From DAOSCP01 sp035379625 (lineage in GTDB: Bacteria; Bacteroidota; Ignavibacteria; Ignavibacteriales; DAOSCP01), in NCBI GenBank assembly GCA_035379625.1, contig DAOSVM010000012.1:1-64000 (forward strand): a DNA stretch of 64,000 bases, in the 5' to 3' direction. The notes under the pieces are model-generated. The model made no database searches and was not told where the DNA came from. It saw only the letters and a program-made list of their open reading frames with translations. Position numbers and translations under genes: made by a program. Shown one piece after another: positions 24,952 through 33,609 of this stretch. Within the stretch, counting starts at the first letter, position 1; every line of letters begins with the position of its first letter.

Positions 24952-24977
24952 TCACTTTTAAAAATATCCTATATTTA

Positions 24978-25521
24978 GCTCAGACGGTGTAAGCTTAAGC
25001 CCCTTGCAGCTTGAGCCAAGCTGCAAGGGGCAGCGGGCCGGAACGGCCCGCTAAAATTCTTTACAAAGAGCGGTGCTTTTGAACCTTATTATTCAAATCT
25101 TTCCCAAATACGTAACAACTTACAAATGATGCAATTATTTTATATTAAAATTGTATTTCCAAATATATTATAAAAGCAATCATATTGTATACACAAAAAT
25201 AATATTACAAGTTATAATTACATCTTATATACAATTATATTGTAAAAGTGAATATATTTGAATTATTTACCAATATATCGTAATTACAATTATATTGTAT
25301 GTCCTATTATAAAGTAATAACGATAATTATTTTGCTCACTTTATAACTAAGCTAATTATTCATAGAAAAATATTTAAACAACATTTAGTTATTTAGCTAG
25401 ATGTACAAATATAAAATATATTGGTAAAAATCTATTGAAAGGTTTTGGGAAAAATAATTTTGGACGTTAGCCCGCCCGTGCGCCTTCGTGCGCACGGGCT
25501 TTATGCTTACACCGTCTGAGC
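24978..25521. mobile_element. Non-coding MITE-like element, copy 2 (544 bp)
   Basis: This copy lies between the shortened metH and the convergent pfk gene and fills most of the 659 bp gap. It starts GCTCAGACGGTGTAAGC and ends with the exact reverse complement, and the match extends outward to TTAGCTCAG/CTGAGCTAA. The same three hairpins as in copy 1 occur: 24999-25031 (14 bp stem), 25032-25052 (8 bp stem) and 25474-25499 (10 bp stem). Dyad iterons lie at 25163-25322 and the 119 bp shared block at 25297-25415. It is about 90 bp shorter than copy 1, mainly left of the iterons. No ORF and no target-site duplication were found. Confidence 0.75.
25163..25322. repeat. Array of 16-17 bp dyad iterons in element copy 2
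   Basis: Units begin at 25163, 25179, 25217, 25234, 25273, 25289 and 25306, in pairs of 16-17 bp repeated at 54-56 bp, the same arrangement as in copy 1. Two units form the perfect dyad TACAAT-TAT-ATTGTA (25230-25244 and 25285-25299). The spacing is better conserved than the sequence. Confidence 0.7.
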
Positions 25522-25535
25522 TAAGGAAAAATTTT

Positions 25536-25572
25536 TAAAATAAAAAAGCAAGCTCGCTTTCGCTCGCTTGCT
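25536..25572 (-). terminator. Intrinsic terminator of pfk
   Basis: Read on the minus strand, AGCAAGC and GCTTGCT (25547-25572) form the outer 7 bp of a stem, with 2 more inner pairs after a mismatch, followed by a T-rich run. It lies 38 bp after the pfk stop and just outside the repeat element. Confidence 0.75.
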
Positions 25573-25610
25573 ATATATATTATGCAATTTATATTTTAAT
25601 GTTAGAATTA

Positions 25611-26645
25611 TCAACCAAAGAAAGTAGATGCAACATCCATTAAATCTAAATCTAATGTTTTTAATTGTCCAACAGCTTCTGCTAGTGGAGCTGCGATAAT
25701 TTTTGTACCTCTTAGAGCAGCCATCATTCCCCATTGTCCATTGTTAACTAATTCGGCAGCAAATACACCTAATCTAGTACCAAGTACTCTATCGAATGCA
25801 GTTGGTGTACCACCTCTTTGGATATGTCCTAATATAGTTGCTCTTGTTTCAAAACCAGTTTCTTTTTCAATTTCTTCTGCTAAAATATTTGCAATACCAC
25901 CTAATCTAACATGGCCAAAAGAATCTAATTTGTTTGTTTGTAAAATTTCTTTTTCTGAACCGCCTTCAACCAATTTAGCGCCTTCAGATACAACGATAAT
26001 TGAGAATGTTTTTCCTCTTTCGTGACGTTTTTTGATTGAATCGCAAACTTCTTGTAATGTAAATGGTTTTTCTGGTACTAAAATGTAATCAGCACCACCA
26101 GCTACACCAGCATACCAAGCAATCCATCCTGCATGTCTACCCATTACTTCAACAACCATTACTCTGTTATGTGATTCAGCAGTTGTGTGAAGTCTATCAA
26201 TAGCTTCTGTTGCAATATTTACAGCTGTATAAAAACCGAATGTAAAATCTGTGGCATTTAAGTCATTATCAATTGTCTTTGGAACACCTACAACTTTAAT
26301 TCCAGAAGCGTGTAATTTATTAGCAACACCAAGAGTATCCTCACCGCCAATTGCAACTAAAGCATCAATGCCTAGTTCTTTTAAATTATTTTTGATAGTT
26401 TCTTCACCATTAGGTATTTTATAAACATTTGTTCTCGATGTCCCTAAAATTGTTCCACCTCTGTGTAAAATACCTGAAACAGAATCAATATCCATTTCTA
26501 CGTATTTTTTTTCTAACAATCCTCTCCAACCTTCTTTGAAGCCTATAATTTCATGACCATATTTTAAGGAACGTCTAACTACAGCACGTATTACAGGATT
26601 TAAACCTGGCGCATCTCCGCCACCTGTTAAAATACCAATTTTCAT
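25611..26645 (-). CDS. 6-phosphofructokinase, possibly pyrophosphate-dependent
   Basis: This 344-residue enzyme phosphorylates fructose 6-phosphate in glycolysis. It has GILTGGGDAPGLNPVIRAVV, the substrate motif PKTIDNDLNATD (about 124-135), MVVEVMGRHAGWIA and GHIQRGGTP. At the donor site it has GGEDT, where typical ATP enzymes have GGDGS, and Lys instead of Gly in PKTIDND. Asp and Lys at these two places are the signature of pyrophosphate-using or mixed (group III) enzymes. I start at the ATG at 26645, with GAGGG 5-9 bp before it; a GTG 12 bp earlier is less likely. It is the last gene of a long minus-strand run. Confidence 0.94.
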   Translation of the reverse strand: MKIGILTGGGDAPGLNPVIRAVVRRSLKYGHEIIGFKEGWRGLLEKKYVEMDIDSVSGILHRGGTILGTSRTNVYKIPNGEETIKNNLKELGIDALVAIGGEDTLGVANKLHASGIKVVGVPKTIDNDLNATDFTFGFYTAVNIATEAIDRLHTTAESHNRVMVVEVMGRHAGWIAWYAGVAGGADYILVPEKPFTLQEVCDSIKKRHERGKTFSIIVVSEGAKLVEGGSEKEILQTNKLDSFGHVRLGGIANILAEEIEKETGFETRATILGHIQRGGTPTAFDRVLGTRLGVFAAELVNNGQWGMMAALRGTKIIAAPLAEAVGQLKTLDLDLMDVASTFFG

Positions 26646-26669
26646 TTTAACCCTCACTAATTTGTTTTA

Positions 26670-28817
26670 TTAAAGAGCCTTCATTTTGGCCATACTTACC
26701 ATTATTTGTTTTGTTGCGCCATCTTCAAATGCAACAACAATTTTTTGCTTTTGGCCACCACCTATTACTTCGGTTATTTTCCCATAACCAAATACTTGGT
26801 GAATTAATCTTGTTCCAATTTTGATTTTTTTTGAATCAGGTTTTAATAATCCTTCATCTGTTTTGAATAGTTCGTCTAAATCTATTTTTTTATCAACTGT
26901 TCTACGTGTTACACTTCCAACTTCTTCTTTTATGCAAGTTGGAATTATTTTATCTATTAACTTTGATTTACCTTGATATGCAACTTCACCAAATCGATAA
27001 CGTGATCTTGCGTAAGTCAAAAATACTCTTTTTGTTGCTCTTGTCATTCCCATATATAAAAGGCGAGCTTCTTCATCTTCCGTTGTATTTTCTTCGTATT
27101 TTGGATTAATAGGGAATAAATCTTCTTCTAACCCAGTTATAAAAATAACAGGGAATTCTACGTTTTTAGCAGAATGGATGTCTATAACTTTGACTGCATT
27201 TACACTTTCGTCAATAAAATCAAATCCATTTTTTAACATAATTGAATTTAAAAAACCAATAAGATTTAAATCGCTTTTTTGTTTGCGATAAGCTTGTATA
27301 AATTCCAAAAATGATTTGATATTTTCTTTCTTGTTAGCAGCTTCTAGTGTGTTTTCTTCATCAAGAACTTCAAAAATTTTTATTTCATCTAAAAGCGAGC
27401 TTGTTAGTTCATAAATTGAAAGTTTATCTCTTAAACTTATATACTTATCTAATAACAATTTAAAATTTTTAATATTTTTCTGAATTCTTTCACGAATATC
27501 TATAACTTCATAAACTCTTCCCATAGTTTCAAAAAGTGAAATATTCAATTTCCTAGCGAAAATTATCATCTTTTCAATTGATGTCGCTCCAATACCACGT
27601 TGTGGGAAATTCATTATTCGCAATAAGGCTTGTTCATCATTTGGATTTGAAATAACTTTTAAGTATCCGATTATATCTTTGATTTCTTTATACTTAAATA
27701 AATCTAATTTTCTGATTATTTGAGTAGGAACCTTTTCGTATTTAAAATATTCATCATAAATTCTTGCTTGAGAATGGATCCTATATAATACAGCAAAATC
27801 CTTATAAGTTAACTTTTCTTCATTGATTATTTCATTAATTCTCTTACAAATTTGGTAGGCTTCATCTTTTTCATCAAAACATTTAATAGAAATAATTTTT
27901 TGCTCATTTTCTTTAGGTGTATAACTTATTGAACTTTGACCTGGAAGTACTGATAAAGCAGAATTTAGTATTAAATCATTATTTCTAACATTTTGATTAA
28001 ATTCGTATACTTGAATTTTTGGGAAAAGATTTATAATTTCATTTTTGATATTGGCAATATTGCCACGCCATTCATTTATTACTTGATTTTCATCGTAACT
28101 AATGAAAAAGTTTTTATTGTATAATAATTTGGCTATTTCCAATTGTGCAGGTGTTATATCTTGAAAATCATCAAAGAAAATATATTTGAAAGACTTCTTG
28201 TATTGTTGTGCAATAGCCTTTGTTTGGAATAATTCTAATGTAAGTATTCCAATATCTTCGAAATCTACTGCATTATTAAAACGCAAACGATTTTGGTATT
28301 CATAAAAAATTTTTATTATGTTATTTTGAAATTTATCTTTATCTGAAAATTTATAATCTTCAGGTTTAATAAATTGATTCTTAATATATCTAAATTGTTT
28401 TTGAAGTTTTTCAACATCATAATCTTCATCTGATAATTTTAATTGAGCTAATATATTAAGAATGGTATTTTGTGAATCTTCAGTATCATAAATTGTAAAA
28501 TTAGGTTGTAAACCAACTTTATCAGAATGATTTCTTAAAATTTTTGTTAATAGATAGTTGTAGGTTCCTACGTGAATGTTATTACTTTTGGATCCTAAAA
28601 TTTTTTTTATTTGTTTTTTTATTTCAAGGGCAGCATTATTTTTTAATGTTACAAATAATATTTCTTCTGGTGAAACATTATTTTTGATAAGCTCTAAATA
28701 TTTGTTAAAAAGGGCATAAGTTTTACCTGTACCAGCATAACCAAAAATAATAGCGGGAGAATTTACTTTTGTTATAAAATCATTCTGCAATTCGTAAGTT
28801 GGTTTGGTGCTTGGCAT
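26670..28817 (-). CDS. UvrD/Rep-family superfamily 1 DNA helicase
   Basis: This 715-residue ATP-dependent 3'-5' helicase belongs to the UvrD/PcrA/Rep family acting in excision repair and replication restart. Motifs: Walker A GYAGTGKT (about 26-33), motif II FFDDFQDITPAQL (about 214-226), ENQVINEWRG (motif III region), FNQNVRN (motif IV), DIHSAKNVEFPVIFITGLEE (motif V) and ARLLYMGMTRATKRVFL (motif VI). The C-terminal 50 residues (GTRLIHQVFGYGKITEV) form the Tudor-like tail typical of PcrA/UvrD. Motif I has Tyr where most have Ala, and motif II has DDFQD for DEYQD, so it is a divergent member. The next gene, pfk, follows after 24 bp. Confidence 0.92.
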   Translation of the reverse strand: MPSTKPTYELQNDFITKVNSPAIIFGYAGTGKTYALFNKYLELIKNNVSPEEILFVTLKNNAALEIKKQIKKILGSKSNNIHVGTYNYLLTKILRNHSDKVGLQPNFTIYDTEDSQNTILNILAQLKLSDEDYDVEKLQKQFRYIKNQFIKPEDYKFSDKDKFQNNIIKIFYEYQNRLRFNNAVDFEDIGILTLELFQTKAIAQQYKKSFKYIFFDDFQDITPAQLEIAKLLYNKNFFISYDENQVINEWRGNIANIKNEIINLFPKIQVYEFNQNVRNNDLILNSALSVLPGQSSISYTPKENEQKIISIKCFDEKDEAYQICKRINEIINEEKLTYKDFAVLYRIHSQARIYDEYFKYEKVPTQIIRKLDLFKYKEIKDIIGYLKVISNPNDEQALLRIMNFPQRGIGATSIEKMIIFARKLNISLFETMGRVYEVIDIRERIQKNIKNFKLLLDKYISLRDKLSIYELTSSLLDEIKIFEVLDEENTLEAANKKENIKSFLEFIQAYRKQKSDLNLIGFLNSIMLKNGFDFIDESVNAVKVIDIHSAKNVEFPVIFITGLEEDLFPINPKYEENTTEDEEARLLYMGMTRATKRVFLTYARSRYRFGEVAYQGKSKLIDKIIPTCIKEEVGSVTRRTVDKKIDLDELFKTDEGLLKPDSKKIKIGTRLIHQVFGYGKITEVIGGGQKQKIVVAFEDGATKQIMVSMAKMKAL

Positions 28818-28903
28818 AACAATCCTAAATTATTTAATTCTAATCTGCAAATTTAAACAAAATTTATGACATATCAAAGTGCGACAATTTGAAATTAAAT
28901 TGT

Positions 28904-30490
28904 TTATTCAATATAATTTACTTTGTAGTCTACAACTGGCCAGCGCTTATTAAGTTTAAGTGTATCATTGTATAATGAGAATTTTAATGAAGGAACAAAT
29001 GGAAAAACTTTACCAAAATAGTACTTGTTTGAAGGGTGATATTCGCTAATTGCTATTATAAATTTGTCTTGTGGAAGGTTAAAAATTTTAAATTGATTGT
29101 CATCTATCACATATGAATAAATATTGTGGTTTGTTGTACTTATTAGATTTAAGAGTTTTTTATCTTTATTCATACTTAATATTTCACCTTTAAGTTGACA
29201 AATATATTCTTTATTTGGTAAAATAGTAAATTTAACAGTTGTATCAATAATTTCATTGTTTAATGTGGGTAAATATTTAAAATTTACATTTAATACAATA
29301 TCTTTATTTTTTTCATTATCAAATTTTATTATATAGTTTAAATCATCAATTTTAAATACATTATAGCTTGAATTATTTAAATTAAAAAAACTCAAAAAGT
29401 TTTTGTTGGATGTAAAAAATGGCAAAGTAACTTTTATTTCTTTATAAAAAATATCATAATCTTTTGAGACGATAAAATTAGCAGGAGAAATTTTAAAAGG
29501 CTTTGAGTTGTAAGTGTTTACTTTTAATGTATCAGTATTTATAATAACTTTTAGTTGTTGACTTTTAAATTTGTTATTTGCAGAAATTAACATTGTTTTT
29601 CCATTCAATAAACCTAAATAGGTGCAAGGATAAGTAAAAAGAGAATCTAAAATATTAAAATTGGATTTATTAAATTCTAATTGGGAAATATTATTTTTGA
29701 AATCGATTTTTATTGTATAGTCATCTATTTTACTAATATGGCTAACTTCATATTTATTAAAAAGAGGTTCGTTAATAAGAAAATTCACACTTTCATAAAC
29801 ATCATTATTTTCTAAAATTATATCTTTATAAAATACACCATATTCCTCATCCTGGTCATATAAATTATTATTATTTTTATCATTTACAGCAATAATTCTA
29901 TAAATTCCTTTATTCATTCCTGTTAATGTATATTGACCATTGTTATCTACTTGCGTGCTATAATCGGGATAAAACTTTAAAGGGTTGTAATCTTTTTTTA
30001 AATCATATGCCCAAATTTTCAAATTATCAAAATTCTTAAAAATTGCTTTCCCTTTAATTGTAAAATCAGAAATTGTGTTGCCAGTAGAAAATTTTAAAAT
30101 ATAAGGGGCTAACATTTTATTTTTATTGTTATAATCAGAAATATTTTTTGTAAATGTTAAGGTATATGTTTGGTTAGGTTTTAATGTATCCTGGATATAG
30201 ATGTAAGCAGTTGTGCCAGTCCATGATATTTCAACATCATATTTTAAAGCAGGGGAAAAATAAAATGAATTTCTAAAACTTACTTTATCAACATATTCAG
30301 AGAATTCTACAGATATATAATTATCCTTAAAATTGGTTGTATTATTTGTTGGATAAGTTGCAATTATAAAAGGGGCTTCTCTATCTATTGGTCCACCATT
30401 AGGCGCAACACGGTAAGCACAAGAACTAAAAATAAAAATTGATAATACAAAGAACAGTAGACTAAATTTTTTTATCATTTTATTTTGCAT
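28904..30490 (-). CDS. Outer-membrane-type lipoprotein with Ig-like (Big_5) domain
   Basis: A 528-residue lipoprotein. The signal peptide ends in a lipobox (FIFSSCAYR), so the mature protein is anchored by Cys near residue 24, followed by NGGPIDREAPFI. Residues about 35-135 form a Big_5 Ig-like domain (ISVEFSEYVD, TYTLTFTKNISDYN). About 180-235 resembles a carboxypeptidase-regulatory-like fold (YTLTGMNKGIYRIIAVND, NNLYDQDEEYGVFY). This Big_5 lipoprotein layout is frequent in Bacteroidota, with unknown role in the envelope. The start is ambiguous between ATG 30490 (overlapping mltG by 11 bp) and ATG 30478; the second gives a more typical signal peptide. Confidence 0.82.
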   Translation of the reverse strand: MQNKMIKKFSLLFFVLSIFIFSSCAYRVAPNGGPIDREAPFIIATYPTNNTTNFKDNYISVEFSEYVDKVSFRNSFYFSPALKYDVEISWTGTTAYIYIQDTLKPNQTYTLTFTKNISDYNNKNKMLAPYILKFSTGNTISDFTIKGKAIFKNFDNLKIWAYDLKKDYNPLKFYPDYSTQVDNNGQYTLTGMNKGIYRIIAVNDKNNNNLYDQDEEYGVFYKDIILENNDVYESVNFLINEPLFNKYEVSHISKIDDYTIKIDFKNNISQLEFNKSNFNILDSLFTYPCTYLGLLNGKTMLISANNKFKSQQLKVIINTDTLKVNTYNSKPFKISPANFIVSKDYDIFYKEIKVTLPFFTSNKNFLSFFNLNNSSYNVFKIDDLNYIIKFDNEKNKDIVLNVNFKYLPTLNNEIIDTTVKFTILPNKEYICQLKGEILSMNKDKKLLNLISTTNHNIYSYVIDDNQFKIFNLPQDKFIIAISEYHPSNKYYFGKVFPFVPSLKFSLYNDTLKLNKRWPVVDYKVNYIE

Positions 30491-31481
30491 TTTTTTTAAA
30501 ATTTAAATGTTGGTTATAACTTTCAGAAAAATTATGCCCACCATTTCCATTAGCAACAAAAAACAAATAGTTGTGATTGGCAGGATTTATAGTAGCTTTA
30601 ATTGCTTGAATCGATGGACTTCCAATTGGTCCTGGCGGTAAACCAATATGCTTGTAAGTATTATAAGGTGAATTAATTTGTAAGTCTTTAAAAGTAATTT
30701 TATCCCATCTATCTCTTTTTAATGCATATTGCACTGTAGGACACGCCTGCAATGGCATATTTTTTTTAATTCTGTTCCAATATACACCAGCTATAATAGG
30801 ATATTCGTCAATTTTATTTGTTTCTCCCTGTACAATTGAAGATAATGTTAATATTTGATGTATTTTTTGCGGATCAGAAATTCCTAAACTATCTTGGAAA
30901 AATACTTTTGTGGTATATAGCATTTTATTTAATACATATTCAATATCATCGCTTTTATAGAACTCATATTTCATAGGAAGTATATAGCCTTCAGCATTTT
31001 TAGCATTAAATCCATAATTACGCAAATAAGAAGGATCATACAGATATTGTTTTAATATATTTTTGTCATAACCTAAATTTATTTGCAAGCTATTGATAAC
31101 TTTTTCTAATGAAGAATTTTGATAGATTTTAAATAAAATTGGCTGTTCGGGAGATGTTCTTAAAATGTATTTAACTAAACCAATGTATGAATGATTTTCA
31201 GTTATTTTATAACGTCCGGGTTTTAATTTGTTCTCTAAACCTAAAATTTTAGCTGTTAATTTAAAATTAAACTTACTATTAATTACTCTTTTATTGTAAA
31301 GTTTGTTAGTAAAATCAGATAAATTATCACTTTTGTTAACTTCTATAATAACAGGGAATTTTGCTTTTGATGAAATTGGAGTTATTAAGATTAGAAATTC
31401 AATTAAGAAAATTACAAGTAAAATAATAAAAGTAAAAATTAATGGTTTTTTTTGAGAGAATTCTATTATCTTAGAAATCAT
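30480..31481 (-). CDS. mltG: Endolytic murein transglycosylase MltG
   Basis: This 333-residue, single-pass inner-membrane protein (helix about 14-34) cleaves nascent glycan strands and so terminates peptidoglycan chain growth. The YceG/MltG domain shows LKPGRYKIT, GYILPMKYEFYK, LTLSSIVQGETNKIDEYPI and NRIKKNMPLQACPTVQYAL, and ends with GPIGSPSIQAIKATINPAN and YLFFVANGNGGHNFS. In the catalytic block the first Glu of the usual IVExET is Gln, while the second Glu is kept. Its start overlaps the ricT-like gene by 4 bp. Confidence 0.93.
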   Translation of the reverse strand: MISKIIEFSQKKPLIFTFIILLVIFLIEFLILITPISSKAKFPVIIEVNKSDNLSDFTNKLYNKRVINSKFNFKLTAKILGLENKLKPGRYKITENHSYIGLVKYILRTSPEQPILFKIYQNSSLEKVINSLQINLGYDKNILKQYLYDPSYLRNYGFNAKNAEGYILPMKYEFYKSDDIEYVLNKMLYTTKVFFQDSLGISDPQKIHQILTLSSIVQGETNKIDEYPIIAGVYWNRIKKNMPLQACPTVQYALKRDRWDKITFKDLQINSPYNTYKHIGLPPGPIGSPSIQAIKATINPANHNYLFFVANGNGGHNFSESYNQHLNFKKNAK

Positions 31482-32287
31482 ATGTTATCATCATTTAATT
31501 TTAAGCAGTTTTCTTGCAAAGCTTGCTGAAAATTATTTGATTTTAAAATTTCTTGGTATTTTTCTTCATCAAATTCATATAAAAGACAACATTTTAATTT
31601 TCCACAAACACCACTAATTTTTGAAACATTAAATGTTATATTTTGATCGAAAGCTATTTGTGTAGGAATTCTTTTTAATGTATCCAAAAAAGTGCTGCAG
31701 CAGAGTTCACGCCCACAAGTTCCTATACCACCTTTAATCCTTGTTTCTTCACGATAGCTAATTTGACGTAATTCTATACGAGTCTTAAATTCAGATGCTA
31801 AATCTTTGGCTAATGAACGAAAATCAACTCTTCCCTCAGCTGTATAATAGAAAAAAAGCCTATGTTTATCATATTGCATATGAGTTGCAATAAATTTCAT
31901 ATCTAAATTATGATTTTTAACTTTTGTCTTAAATATTTGTTCATATTTCTTATATTCATTCTCAAGTGTTAGAATTTTTTGTTTTTCATTATCGTCAGCA
32001 ATTTTAATAACTTTGGGAAGTTTGTTGGTATCTTGTAAAAGATTTAATTCACAACTTTTAATCTTTTTTCTTTCGATTAAGCAATAATCTACACTGTTTT
32101 CATCGATTTGTACAAGAATATAGCTTCCAATTTCAGCAGTTTTATATAATTCTGGATTATCAAAAAGAACATAGTGAAAGTTTAGACCATTATGTGTGTT
32201 GACTTTAGAAATCAACAAGTTATTGTTAGGTACTGTATCACTACAGCAACAACTATTATTTTTTGTATCTAAATTTATATTATACAT
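31478..32287 (-). CDS. PSP1-domain protein (RicT/YaaT-like)
   Basis: A 269-residue cytosolic protein of the PSP1 family; in Bacillus the homologue RicT (YaaT) works in an iron-sulphur complex that affects RNA processing by RNase Y. The core domain (about 60-190) has YYTAEGRVDFRSLAKDLASE and RIELRQISYREETR. The cysteine pattern GTCGRELCCSTFL plus SGVCGKLKCC is conserved and probably binds a cluster. A further CCC lies near the N-terminus (about 12-14). Placement next to holB, as in Bacillus, strongly supports the call. It sits 9 bp after holB. Confidence 0.9.
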   Translation of the reverse strand: MYNINLDTKNNSCCCSDTVPNNNLLISKVNTHNGLNFHYVLFDNPELYKTAEIGSYILVQIDENSVDYCLIERKKIKSCELNLLQDTNKLPKVIKIADDNEKQKILTLENEYKKYEQIFKTKVKNHNLDMKFIATHMQYDKHRLFFYYTAEGRVDFRSLAKDLASEFKTRIELRQISYREETRIKGGIGTCGRELCCSTFLDTLKRIPTQIAFDQNITFNVSKISGVCGKLKCCLLYEFDEEKYQEILKSNNFQQALQENCLKLNDDNI

Positions 32288-32296
32288 AAATTAACC

Positions 32297-33364
32297 TTAA
32301 GTTTGTAATTGTGAAAATTCTAATATAATATTAAAAAGGAGTATATTCAAATTAATATTTTTATTGATTAAATCCGAATATTTTTCTAAATTCTGCGAAA
32401 GTGTTATCAATTTATGGATTTCATATCTCTTGGAAAATTTTTCTAGGGAAGATCTTTGTTCTTGAAATAAAATTATATCTTTATTGTATTTAATTTCTAT
32501 TGCTTCAAAAAGCCAATAGTGTAAAAACTTTAAAAATATACTAATATTTTTATCATCTTTTGCAAAGTAATTAATAGCAATCTGATAAGCGGAATTATAT
32601 TTTTTAGTAACAGAAAAACGCAAAAAAGATAGAACATCCTCTATTAATTTTTTTATGTCATTGTCTTGATACTTTAAATAATTAAAAACCTGCCCATCGC
32701 TAACATTAAGTAAATCATCATTTAATTTATCAATATTAAAGAAATCATGTAATATATTTCTCAGATATTTATTTTCTAATGGAGCAAAATTTATTATTTG
32801 GCACCTTGATTTTATTGTATCAAGTAATAAATTTTGTTGCGATGTTAATAGTATGAATATTACACCTGATGGTGGTTCTTCTAATATTTTCAGAAAAGCT
32901 TGTTGAGCAGGAAGAGTCAATAGGTGGACGTCATCAATTATCACAGCTCTGTAATTAAGTTCTGTAATTTGTAAAGATAAAAAATTATTTAAATTTCGTA
33001 TAATTTGTATAGGAATTGATTTTGAAGAATCATCTAATAATTCATAAAAAGGATTTTTAATTTTATTTTGAGTGTATTCTATAATATATTCTTCGTTAAT
33101 ATTTTCTTCATTTGCTTCTTTGGTAGAAGGGACCGGAAAAATGTATTTTATATAAGGTTCAAGAAGTTTGTTTAAATAATTGTCAATAATATCTCCTGAA
33201 CTTTCATTAATAGCTTTGATAAACTTTAAAGTATAATAAAACTTCCCGATCCCTTCAGGACCAATGAATAAAAGCGCATGAGGAATTCTTTTTGAAACAA
33301 TAATTTTATTAAGCTTTTCAATAGCTTTATAATTTCCGTAGAGTTCAGGACTGATTTTTTTCAT
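32297..33364 (-). CDS. holB: DNA polymerase III delta-prime-like clamp loader subunit
   Basis: This 355-residue AAA+ protein is the delta-prime type subunit of the sliding-clamp loader. Visible are RIPHALLFIGPEGIGKFYY (P-loop-like, with Phe and Tyr where ATP-binding subunits have Thr/Ser), the DDVHLLTLPAQQAFLKILEE stretch (about 142-161) and GVIFILLTSQQ, then SRCQIINFAPL (SRC motif). No zinc-binding cysteine module is seen. The Walker A change fits an inactive stator subunit. Followed by the ricT-like gene; overlaps the upstream DUF2795 gene by one base. Confidence 0.88.
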   Translation of the reverse strand: MKKISPELYGNYKAIEKLNKIIVSKRIPHALLFIGPEGIGKFYYTLKFIKAINESSGDIIDNYLNKLLEPYIKYIFPVPSTKEANEENINEEYIIEYTQNKIKNPFYELLDDSSKSIPIQIIRNLNNFLSLQITELNYRAVIIDDVHLLTLPAQQAFLKILEEPPSGVIFILLTSQQNLLLDTIKSRCQIINFAPLENKYLRNILHDFFNIDKLNDDLLNVSDGQVFNYLKYQDNDIKKLIEDVLSFLRFSVTKKYNSAYQIAINYFAKDDKNISIFLKFLHYWLFEAIEIKYNKDIILFQEQRSSLEKFSKRYEIHKLITLSQNLEKYSDLINKNINLNILLFNIILEFSQLQT

Positions 33365-33591
33365 TAAAATCTTTCACTATCGTCATCGAAATAGAATTCG
33401 TCATCTGCAGGATAATCAGGCCAAATATCTTCGATGCCTTCGTATGCTTCATCCCCATCTTCAAGTTCCTGGAGATTTTCAATTACTTCAAGCGGAGCTC
33501 CAATTCTTTCTGCGTAATCGATTAATTCATCTTTTGTAGCAGGCCATGGTGCATCAATTAGATATTGAGCCAATTCATATGTCCAGATCAC
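33364..33591 (-). CDS. DUF2795 small acidic protein
   Basis: A 75-residue protein: an N-terminal DUF2795-like helical region (residues about 3-45, WTYELAQYLIDAPWPATKDELIDY, shortened here to its central part LAQYLIDAPWPATKDELI) followed by a strongly acidic tail with many Asp and Glu. The start is GTG at 33591. No function is known for the family. It lies between an M23 peptidase gene (18 bp gap) and holB (1 bp overlap), so it is certainly within the operon. Confidence 0.8.
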   Translation of the reverse strand: MIWTYELAQYLIDAPWPATKDELIDYAERIGAPLEVIENLQELEDGDEAYEGIEDIWPDYPADDEFYFDDDSERF

Positions 33592-33609
33592 TTTTACACC
33601 CCATATTTG

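Noticed and set aside
25163..25322. Iterons as a replication origin
   Set aside because: The same array occurs twice in mobile-looking elements, DnaA-box clusters were not noticed and no origin-type genes are near.
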